Part shown: positions 41,596 to 48,428 of the stretch, piece by piece
Layout: each line of letters starts with the position of its first letter
How positions within the stretch are numbered: position 1 is the first letter of the stretch
DNA from: Phyllobacterium zundukense
GTDB lineage: Bacteria > Pseudomonadota > Alphaproteobacteria > Rhizobiales > Rhizobiaceae
DNA length: 64,000 nt
Assembly: GCF_002764115.1 (NCBI RefSeq)
Contig: NZ_CP017944.1
Coordinates: forward strand, 186,001 to 250,000
Direction of reading: 5' to 3'
Notes under the pieces: generated by a model
What the model saw: the letters and a program-made list of their open reading frames with translations, nothing else
Database searches by the model: none
What the model was told of the DNA's origin: nothing
Translations under genes and position numbers: made by a program

Positions 41596-43740
41596 TTACC
41601 ACCCGAATTGTTTCGCCAGCGTGAGCTTGAAGGTGCGTCCCTTCGCGTCCGTACCGGCTAGGTTGTTGCGATAGAATTTGTCGAAGAGGTTCTCGACCGC
41701 GAAACGTGCCTCGAAGCCGGCATATTTTTCGTCAGTCGGCTTCCATGAGGCGAAGATGTCGTGCACGCCATAACCCGGCGTTGGCTCGCCGGTGAAACCG
41801 GTGTCCGCAGAAGCGGCAAACCTGCCACGCCAGCCATACTCGACGCCGTAGTCAACCACGCGTCCGCCAAGCGTCAGCGCGAGATTCTGCGCCGGAATAC
41901 TCGTCAGGGGTTCGCCGGTCTCCTCGTCCTCGCCCTTGATGTAGCTATAGGCGGCACGGGCGAAGAACACCTCGGCATCATAGGAACCTTCGACCTCGAT
42001 ACCGTAGATCTTGGCTTCATTTATGTTGACGTAATAGGTGACTGGCAGCCGGTTGCGATTGTCCGGATTGGTCGTGATCAGATTGCGCAGCTGGTTATAG
42101 AAACCGGTTGTCTTCAGCTGCAGCGTGTCGCCGGCGCGGGCAAGGTCATAACCCGAAACGGCAAAACCGACCTCGTAGTTATTCGACGTTTCCTTTTCCA
42201 GATCGATGCTGGCAATCCGCCCGCCCGGATAGGTCCGGCCCGGTACAGAGGTCGAGTACAGTTCGTCGATGGTCGGGAAACGCTCCGTGTGTGCGACCGA
42301 TCCAAACACCGAGAACGTATCGTTGAACTTGTAGAGCGCCGCGAGCTTGGGCGATATGGCGTCATCGGACTCATCGTCCGCACCTCGGATACCATCGGCA
42401 GGCGACGTTTCGCGGTAATCGAAGCGAATGCCTGGGATCAATGTCAGCTTTTCACGCCAGATAAATTCGTTCTGGGCATAGAGGCCGTATTTTGTTTCCG
42501 TGCCTTCGGGATGGAAAAGGATCGCTCCGGGCGAAAGGCCAGCAATTGATTCCGCCTCACGATCCTGATGGCTGATCTGCGTGCCGAGCGTCAGGAAGTT
42601 TTCGAAATTATCGCCCTTGTATTCGAACGTGTTCTCAAGCCGCGCCTGCAACGTCTTGTAGGCATAGTCTGAATCGTCGAACAGCGGGCTCGGGACTCCC
42701 GGCAGACCGGACGCATTGGACTGCTTGTTGGATGTGTCGGAGTAGGAAAGGTTGAACTTCAGATCAAGCCACGGATTGTCGCTCGCCGGATTTTCATAGG
42801 CGAACACCACTGTCTGGTCGGTGACCTTGCGGTCGACCGTACCGAAACCGCTATCGGTCTGCGAGTATTCCTGATCGTCCGTATCGCCCTGCCAACGCTG
42901 ATACGAAAGCCGGATCGTCTGCTCATTTCCGTCGCCAAATCGATAGGTGCCCTTGGCGAGGCCGGACCAGGATTCGAATTCAGAGCCGGAAATATCATCG
43001 CCATTGCCGTCCGTAAAATCGTTGGACTGGCGGTAATTCCCCATGCCGAGGAACTCGAAATTCTCGTTGATCCGCGTCGCGTAAATGGTCGAGCCGAGAA
43101 GGCCGGTGCCATTGGAATCATAGGCGCTCTTGACGCGAACTGCATTGTTCTGGCCATCAGCGAGAAAGTCCGCGGCATCCTTCGTCGTCAAATTAATAAC
43201 GCCGCCGAGCGCGCCGGAACCATAAAGCGTCGAGGACGCCGGTCCGCGTAGCACTTCGACCTGCTTGTAGAGCTCGGGATCGCTGAAGAAGGATCCCATG
43301 CGGTATTGCTCGTAGAATTTTGGCGTACCGTCGACATTGATGATGATCTTGGATTCATCAGCCGCTGCCGCCGCACCGATACCGCGAATGTTGAATGCCT
43401 CGCCGAACACGCGGTCACTGCCGATGGCGGTCACGCCGGGGACGTCGCGCAGCGTGTCGCCGATCGTTTGTGGCTGATCCTGGTCGATCTGTTCCTGATC
43501 GATCACTGTCACCGCCTGCGGCGTGTCGATAGCAATCTTGTCGACACCTGCACCCACGACCAGGCGCTGCAACAGGGTCACGCGGCCCTTCTTCGCCGCC
43601 TCACCTTGAACCGGCTCACTTGTTTCCGTTTTCTGTTCCGCCTGCTGCGCCCCAGCAACATGCGTTCCAATCATCATCGTCATTGCCGCTCCGCCAAGCA
43701 AAGCAGTGATATTGCGTGCCACCAGCCCCATAATTCTCAT
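41596..43740 (-). CDS. hmuR: TonB-dependent haem receptor (outer membrane)
   Basis: This 714-residue outer-membrane receptor has a signal peptide (cleavage near HVAGA-QQ), a plug domain (about 60-180: VDKIAIDTPQAVTVIDQEQI, FNIRGIGAAAAADESKIIINVDG, EVLRGPASSTLYGSGALGGVIN) and a 22-strand barrel ending in KQFGW with the terminal aromatic residue. The haem-receptor motif region AHTERFPTIDELY (about 485) resembles the FRAP/NPxL area. It imports haem or haemoproteins with TonB energy. Divergent from hemP-hmuSTUV with a shared promoter region, and the first gene of receptor - exported protein - tonB. Brucella calls a homologous gene bhuA. Confidence 0.9.
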   Translation of the reverse strand: MRIMGLVARNITALLGGAAMTMMIGTHVAGAQQAEQKTETSEPVQGEAAKKGRVTLLQRLVVGAGVDKIAIDTPQAVTVIDQEQIDQDQPQTIGDTLRDVPGVTAIGSDRVFGEAFNIRGIGAAAAADESKIIINVDGTPKFYEQYRMGSFFSDPELYKQVEVLRGPASSTLYGSGALGGVINLTTKDAADFLADGQNNAVRVKSAYDSNGTGLLGSTIYATRINENFEFLGMGNYRQSNDFTDGNGDDISGSEFESWSGLAKGTYRFGDGNEQTIRLSYQRWQGDTDDQEYSQTDSGFGTVDRKVTDQTVVFAYENPASDNPWLDLKFNLSYSDTSNKQSNASGLPGVPSPLFDDSDYAYKTLQARLENTFEYKGDNFENFLTLGTQISHQDREAESIAGLSPGAILFHPEGTETKYGLYAQNEFIWREKLTLIPGIRFDYRETSPADGIRGADDESDDAISPKLAALYKFNDTFSVFGSVAHTERFPTIDELYSTSVPGRTYPGGRIASIDLEKETSNNYEVGFAVSGYDLARAGDTLQLKTTGFYNQLRNLITTNPDNRNRLPVTYYVNINEAKIYGIEVEGSYDAEVFFARAAYSYIKGEDEETGEPLTSIPAQNLALTLGGRVVDYGVEYGWRGRFAASADTGFTGEPTPGYGVHDIFASWKPTDEKYAGFEARFAVENLFDKFYRNNLAGTDAKGRTFKLTLAKQFGW

Positions 43741-43837
43741 TCTCTCCAGGTTCAGTTAGTCGCTGGCTGGCCGGGAGAGCTTCATGGGATGCTCCAATGC
43801 TTGCTTGCAGTTTTTGTCTTGTTTCGAAGGCAATGGT

Positions 43838-43899
43838 AAACTTGACTCATTGACTCTTCTTTAAGTTGAGTAATAAATATGATAATACGAGTCAAGTTT
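43838..43899. promoter_or_regulatory. Divergent haem promoter with repeated TTGACTC half-sites
   Basis: AAACTTGACTC (43838-43848) and GAGTCAAGTTT (43889-43899) form a perfect 11-bp inverted repeat with a 40-bp AT-rich spacer. A second TTGACTC at 43850-43856 follows the first at 8-bp period, and TTGAGTAA (43866-43873) faces it. The set lies between the receptor start (43740) and hemP (43963), about 100 bp and 64 bp away. Confidence 0.6.
43880..43894. promoter_or_regulatory. Candidate IRO box (RirA type) of the haem locus
   Basis: TGATAATACGAGTCA fits TGA-N9-TCA, overlapping the right half-site of the large inverted repeat. It is 69 bp upstream of hemP. Together with the exbB motif it suggests iron repression by RirA. 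Confidence 0.5.
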
Positions 43900-43962
43900 A
43901 ATTCACCGGAATAATGCGGGCGGCATTGTTTCGGACAAAATCAACCGAAAAGGCCAATTGCC

Positions 43963-44172
43963 ATGTCCCGGCGTCAAGTCATCGATCTGCAGGTTCGTCT
44001 TCCGAATGTGACACCAATTCGCACCGGTCTTGCCAAACCGGTGCAGCAGGACATTCGCGTTTTCGGCAGCGACATTCTGTTCGATGGCTCGAACGAGGTC
44101 GGCATCGAACATGCCGGATCGCTTTACCGGCTAAAAATCACCCGTCAGGGCAAACTGATCCTGAACAAATAA
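43963..44172 (+). CDS. hemP: HemP/HmuP haem-uptake protein
   Basis: This 69-residue cytoplasmic protein ends with the HemP motif FDGSNEVGIEHAGSLYRLKITRQGKLILNK (given in part: FDGSNEVGIEHAG and YRLKITRQGKLIL). In rhizobia HmuP is needed, with Irr, for expression of the haem receptor. The size matches the family. It leads the rightward haem operon and is 21 bp ahead of hmuS. It is divergent from the receptor gene, which is the likely regulatory target. Confidence 0.9.
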   Translation: MSRRQVIDLQVRLPNVTPIRTGLAKPVQQDIRVFGSDILFDGSNEVGIEHAGSLYRLKITRQGKLILNK

Positions 44173-44193
44173 CGAAATAAGTGGGCTTGAGAC

Positions 44194-45252
44194 ATGACTG
44201 AGACTGTAAAACCAACACCCGAAGCGATCCGGCAGGCGAGGGCGGACAATCCGAAAATGCGCGAGCGCGACCTCGCACAGCAATTTGGAATATCCGAGGC
44301 CGATCTGGCAGCCGCCTATTGCGGGATCAACGTCATTCGCATCAGCCCGCGCATCGAAACGTTCCTGACCGAGATCGAATCGCTTGGCGAAGTTCTGGTG
44401 TTGACGCGCAATGAAAGCGCCGTGCACGAGAAGATCGGCGTCTATGACAAGCCTGTCGTCGGCAAGCATGCCTCGATGCTGCTCGGCGAGCAGATCGATA
44501 TGCGCATCTTCCCGAATTCCTGGGCTCACGGCTTCGCAGTCGAAAAACACGATGGCGAGGACGTCCGCCGCAGCCTGCAGTTTTTCGACGCCGCTGGCGA
44601 AGCGATCCACAAGATCCACCTGCGCCCGGCATCCGATCTGGCAGCCTATGAGACGCTCGTCGCTACGCTGCGCCTGGACGACCAGTCCCAGACCCTGGAG
44701 CTGACATCGCTCCCGAAGTCCGAGGAAAAAACCCTTGAGATCGCGGAACTGGATGCTTCCGGCCTGCGCGACCGCTGGAGCCAGATGAAGGACGTGCATG
44801 AATTCTTCGGCATCCTGCGTTCGCTCAAGATGACGCGCCATCAGGCGGTGCAGGTGATCGGCCAGGATTACGCCTGGCAGCTCGATGCCGATGCACTGGC
44901 AGCGATGATGCACCATTCTGCACAGGAGCAGATCCCGATCATGTGCTTCGTCGGTAACCGCGGCTGCATACAGATTCATTCGGGACCCATTCAGTCGGTC
45001 AAAGCCATGGGCCCGTGGATCAATATCCTGGACGAGACTTTTCACCTGCATCTGCGCACCGATCACATTGCCGAGGTCTGGGCCGTGCGCAAGCCGACCA
45101 AGGATGGCCACGTCACATCGCTCGAGGCCTATGGCTCCGAAGGCGAGATGATCATCCAGTTCTTTGGCAAGCGGCATGAGGGAGCGGGCGAGCGCAGCGA
45201 CTGGCGCCAGCTGATCGAAAGCCTGCCGCGCCTGATGCGTGTCGCAGCATAG
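44194..45252 (+). CDS. hmuS: HmuS/HemS haem-handling (degrading) protein
   Basis: This 352-residue cytoplasmic protein has the twin-repeat build of HemS/HmuS/ShuS (about 20-180 and 200-345). The N terminus is typical: EAIRQARADNPKMRERDLAQQ and LAAAYCG. The second half has HHSAQEQIPIMCFVGNRGCIQIHSG. Haem is bound by a conserved His in the second half (family knowledge). The protein accepts haem from HmuTUV and releases or breaks it down. 10 bp before hmuT. Confidence 0.93.
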   Translation: MTETVKPTPEAIRQARADNPKMRERDLAQQFGISEADLAAAYCGINVIRISPRIETFLTEIESLGEVLVLTRNESAVHEKIGVYDKPVVGKHASMLLGEQIDMRIFPNSWAHGFAVEKHDGEDVRRSLQFFDAAGEAIHKIHLRPASDLAAYETLVATLRLDDQSQTLELTSLPKSEEKTLEIAELDASGLRDRWSQMKDVHEFFGILRSLKMTRHQAVQVIGQDYAWQLDADALAAMMHHSAQEQIPIMCFVGNRGCIQIHSGPIQSVKAMGPWINILDETFHLHLRTDHIAEVWAVRKPTKDGHVTSLEAYGSEGEMIIQFFGKRHEGAGERSDWRQLIESLPRLMRVAA

Positions 45253-45262
45253 GGAATTGACG

Positions 45263-46144
45263 ATGACACTCAGACTCCCGATCATCGCCGGCGTTCTAGG
45301 CTTGTTATCCTTGTCCGGCGCCGCCTTTGCCGAAGAAATCACCGGCCGCGTTCCCGATGCAAGCCGGGTGGTGTCGATCGGCGATTCCATCACCGAGATT
45401 GTCTATGCGCTCGGCGAGGAGGGGCGGCTGGTCGGTCGCGATTCGACCAGCACCTATCCCGACGCAGCCAACAAGCTGCCGGATGTGGGCTATATGCGCG
45501 CGCTGTCACCGGAGGGTGTGCTGTCGATCAACCCGACCGCAATCATCGCTGTCGAGGGTAGTGGTCCGAAAGAAACCATCGAGGTTCTCAGGAAGGCGAG
45601 CGTCCCCTTCGTCTTCGTGCCTGAAAAATACACCGCCGCCAGTGTGGCAGAGAAAATCCGCATCGTCGGCAAGGCACTTGGTGCCGACGACAAGGCGGAA
45701 AAGCTTGCAAAGCAGGTCGAAGCCGATCTTGCCGCCGCTCAAGCCGAGACGAAGGACGTCAAGGCTCGCAAGCGTGTGCTCTTCATCCTCAGCGCCAAGG
45801 ACGGCAAGATCATGGGCTCGGGAACCAAGACGGCCGCCAATGGCATAATCGAACTCGCCGGCGCGGAAAATGCTGTCACGCAGTTTGAGGGCTACAAGCC
45901 GCTGACTGACGAGGGCATCATAACGGCAAGGCCGGACGTCGTTCTCGTCATGGATCGCGGCGGCGATCACTCCGCTGCGAATGCCGAGCTTCTCGTCAAC
46001 AAGGCCATAGCTGCAACGCCTGCAGGCGAGGCCAAGAACATCGTGCGCATGAACGGGCAACTTCTTCTCGGTTTTGGTCCGCGGGCGGCAAAGGCAGCGC
46101 ATGATCTTGCCAAGGCAATCTACGGCAACGAAGTGAGCCAATGA
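45263..46144 (+). CDS. hmuT: HmuT periplasmic haem-binding protein
   Basis: This 293-residue class III binding protein has a signal peptide (MTLRLPIIAGVLGLLSLSGAAFA-EE). VVSIGDSITEIVYALGEE starts the N lobe. DVGYMRALSPEGVLSI carries the Tyr that binds haem iron in PhuT/HmuT. I start at ATG 45263 with AGGGAA in front; the frame from 45239 lies in the hmuS end. The stop overlaps hmuU by ATGA. Confidence 0.93.
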   Translation: MTLRLPIIAGVLGLLSLSGAAFAEEITGRVPDASRVVSIGDSITEIVYALGEEGRLVGRDSTSTYPDAANKLPDVGYMRALSPEGVLSINPTAIIAVEGSGPKETIEVLRKASVPFVFVPEKYTAASVAEKIRIVGKALGADDKAEKLAKQVEADLAAAQAETKDVKARKRVLFILSAKDGKIMGSGTKTAANGIIELAGAENAVTQFEGYKPLTDEGIITARPDVVLVMDRGGDHSAANAELLVNKAIAATPAGEAKNIVRMNGQLLLGFGPRAAKAAHDLAKAIYGNEVSQ

Positions 46145-47262
46145 GCTATTCCGTCTTGATGAAGCCAGCCGCCCTGCGATCAACACAGGGTGGCGGAAAA
46201 ACGCGTGCGGAAGGCGACCGTTCCTTTCTGGCGAAGTGCGTGATCCTGGTGCTTTGCATGGTTCTCGTGGCAACGATCATGTTCAGCCTTGCGGCTGGCG
46301 CATCTGATGCGTCGATCGTTTCGGTCATCGGCACAATGTTTTCGAGCGCCGGCAGCACAGGCGATGCTTTGACGCTGCGCGATCGCATCATCATCTACGA
46401 CATCCGCCTGCCGCGCGTTATTCTCGGCGCGCTGATCGGCGCTTCGCTCGCCGTTTCCGGCGCGGTCATGCAGGGCCTTTTCCGAAATCCCTTGGCTGAT
46501 CCCGGCATCGTCGGCGTATCGGCTGGTGCCGGCCTTGGCGCCGTCAGCATGATCGTCCTCGGCGGTACTTTCCTTGCACCTCTAATCGCCCTGTTCGGTT
46601 TCTATGCCTTGCCGCTGGCTGCCTTCTTCGGCGCGCTCGCCTTCACGCTGATCCTTTATCGTGTTGCCACGCGGCGCGGGCAGACATCCATCGCCACCAT
46701 GCTGCTTGCCGGCATCGCCCTTGGCGCCATGGCCGGTGCCTATATGGGCGTCCTCGTCTACATCGCCGATGACCGGCAGTTGCGTGACCTCACCTTCTGG
46801 GGGCTGGGCTCGCTAGCCGGCGCCAACTGGGTGAAAATTGCTGCCGCCGGTCCGTTCATCATACTGGCATTGCTGATCTCCCCCTTTCTCGCCCGCGGTC
46901 TCAACGGCCTTGCCTTGGGGGAGGCGGCAGCGAGCCATCTCGGCATTCCAGTCCAGCGCTTCAAACGCATCGCGATTTTGGTTGTCGCGGCGGCAACCGG
47001 TGCGTCCGTTGCCGTCAGCGGCGGCATCGGCTTCGTCGGCGTGGTCGTCCCGCATCTGCTGCGCCTGATGATCGGACCGGATCACCGCTACCTGCTTCCG
47101 GCCGCCGCCCTGCTCGGCGCAAGCCTGTTGCTGCTTGCCGACGCGGTCAGTCGCACCATTGTCGCTCCGTCGGAACTGCCCATCGGCATCGTGACCGCTG
47201 CTGTCGGCGCGCCCTTCTTCCTGTGGATATTGCTGCGCCGCCGCGGCATTCTGGATCTATGA
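46141..47262 (+). CDS. hmuU: HmuU haem ABC importer permease
   Basis: This 373-residue FecCD-type permease has about nine to ten transmembrane segments. Family motifs are DIRLPRVILGALIGASLAVSGAVMQGLFRNPLADPGIVGVS and GGIGFVGVVVPHLLRL (quoted in part: DIRLPRVILGALIGASLAV, QGLFRNPLADPGI). As a dimer it passes haem from HmuT to the cytoplasm. Overlaps hmuT and hmuV by 4 bp each. Confidence 0.93.
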   Translation: MSYSVLMKPAALRSTQGGGKTRAEGDRSFLAKCVILVLCMVLVATIMFSLAAGASDASIVSVIGTMFSSAGSTGDALTLRDRIIIYDIRLPRVILGALIGASLAVSGAVMQGLFRNPLADPGIVGVSAGAGLGAVSMIVLGGTFLAPLIALFGFYALPLAAFFGALAFTLILYRVATRRGQTSIATMLLAGIALGAMAGAYMGVLVYIADDRQLRDLTFWGLGSLAGANWVKIAAAGPFIILALLISPFLARGLNGLALGEAAASHLGIPVQRFKRIAILVVAAATGASVAVSGGIGFVGVVVPHLLRLMIGPDHRYLLPAAALLGASLLLLADAVSRTIVAPSELPIGIVTAAVGAPFFLWILLRRRGILDL

Positions 47263-48056
47263 CAATGATCGAAGTTTCCGACGTTTCCGTTTTCCTCGGC
47301 AAGAAGCAGATCGTTGAAAATGCCAGCTTCAACACGGAAGCTGGGCAATTCACGGTGATCGTCGGTCCTAACGGCTCAGGCAAGACGACCCTGATGCGAG
47401 CCCTGTCCGGCGATTTGCCATTCACAGGGCGCATCGCCATCAACGGACATTCAATCGACCAGCTGAAGCTCTGGCAAATGGCGGCGATGCGCGCGATCCT
47501 GCCGCAATCCACGTCACTGTCCTTCCCGTTCACGGTACGGGAAATCGTCAAGCTCGGACTGACCAGCGGCCGCTCGGGAGCCGCGCGGCGTGAGGCGGAA
47601 GACCTGCCGGACGAAGCGCTGGCGCTGGTCGATCTCGCCGGGTTTGGCGGCCGTTTCTATCAGGAACTCTCCGGGGGCGAACAGCAGCGGGTGCAACTTG
47701 CCCGTATCCTCTGTCAGGTCTGGCAGCCCGTCCTTGACGGCCAGCCGCGTTTTCTCTTTCTCGACGAACCGGTCTCCAGCCTCGACATCAAGCACCAGCT
47801 GATCATCATGCAGATCGCCCGGGCCTTTGCGAAGCGAGGCGGCGGCGTCATCGCCATCCTGCACGACCTGAACCTCACTGCGATGTATGCCGATCGTGTC
47901 GTCGTCATGCATCGCGGGTGTACCGATTCTGTGGGAACACCTGCGGAAGTCTTGACCGATGAGCGCATCCTGCGCGTCTATGAATGCGCGCTTAAGGTCG
48001 GTGCCTTACCCGCCGCGCAGGTCCCGTTCATACTGCCGCAGTCAGCTGCGATATAA
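47259..48056 (+). CDS. hmuV: HmuV haem ABC importer ATPase
   Basis: This 265-residue ATPase has Walker A GPNGSGKTT, Q-loop LPQSTSLSFPFTV, signature LSGGEQQRVQLARIL, Walker B RFLFLDEPVSSLD and ILHDLNLTAMYADR. The FecE/HmuV type is clear from size and from the neighbours. The ATG at 47259 overlaps the hmuU stop; the frame to 47223 is inside hmuU. It ends the haem operon; no clear terminator follows before the nrd promoter. Confidence 0.93.
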   Translation: MTMIEVSDVSVFLGKKQIVENASFNTEAGQFTVIVGPNGSGKTTLMRALSGDLPFTGRIAINGHSIDQLKLWQMAAMRAILPQSTSLSFPFTVREIVKLGLTSGRSGAARREAEDLPDEALALVDLAGFGGRFYQELSGGEQQRVQLARILCQVWQPVLDGQPRFLFLDEPVSSLDIKHQLIIMQIARAFAKRGGGVIAILHDLNLTAMYADRVVVMHRGCTDSVGTPAEVLTDERILRVYECALKVGALPAAQVPFILPQSAAI

Positions 48057-48082
48057 ATTGTCAGGAGCGATTTTTCTACCTA

Positions 48083-48110
48083 TTGACACAGCATTGTTAT
48101 TTGATACTAA
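48083..48110 (+). promoter_or_regulatory. Candidate sigma-70 promoter of the riboswitch-nrdAB transcript
   Basis: TTGACA (48083-48088) is a consensus -35 box. TACTAA at 48105-48110, 16 bp downstream, is a weak -10 box. The transcript would start just before the first conserved base pairs of the cobalamin riboswitch. Confidence 0.4.
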
Positions 48111-48114
48111 ATAT

Positions 48115-48305
48115 AGATGTTCCGGTTCTCTCGGTCGCAAGACTGGGAGCTAAGAGGGAAGTCGGTGAAGTGGGTCATTTCCACCAATCCCGGCGCTGCC
48201 CCCGCAACTGTAAACAGCGAGTTGCTGTCGCCTAAGGTCACTGGAGTGTTGCTTCGGGAAGGCCAGACAGCAGCGCCGACCTGTGAGCCAGGAGACCTGC
48301 CGAAA
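48115..48305 (+). ncRNA. Cobalamin (adenosylcobalamin) riboswitch
   Basis: The stretch has the ordered conserved parts of the RF00174 class: GATGTTCCGGTTC at the 5' end, GGGAAGTCGGTGAA, then CCCGGCGCTGCCCCCGCAAC with TGTAA, then AAGGTCACTGG, GGGAAGGCCAGA, and the B12 box GAGCCAGGAGACCTGCC (48285-48301). It lies upstream of nrdA on the same strand. Such elements bind coenzyme B12 and lower expression of the downstream gene. B12 control of a B12-independent ribonucleotide reductase is known in other bacteria. Confidence 0.95.
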
Positions 48306-48406
48306 CATGATGATCGTCCACGGGCGGGGTGTCCCGGTGTGTCGCTTGCAATGGTCGGCGCGCCAAGCTGACCATCCACATTGCAATGCGTGCGCTCGAC
48401 CTTTGC

Positions 48407-48421
48407 CCCCAACATTTGGGG
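48407..48421 (+). promoter_or_regulatory. Hairpin sequestering the nrdA ribosome binding site (riboswitch output)
   Basis: CCCCAA (48407-48412) and TTGGGG (48416-48421) are perfect complements around CAT. The GGGG part is the ribosome binding site, 7 bp before the nrdA ATG at 48429. A further complementary pair, GCAATGG and CCATNNNCATTGC (about 48347-48387), lies between it and the B12 box. Together these look like an expression platform that switches translation, since no T-run terminator is present. Confidence 0.65.
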
Positions 48422-48428
48422 TAAACAC

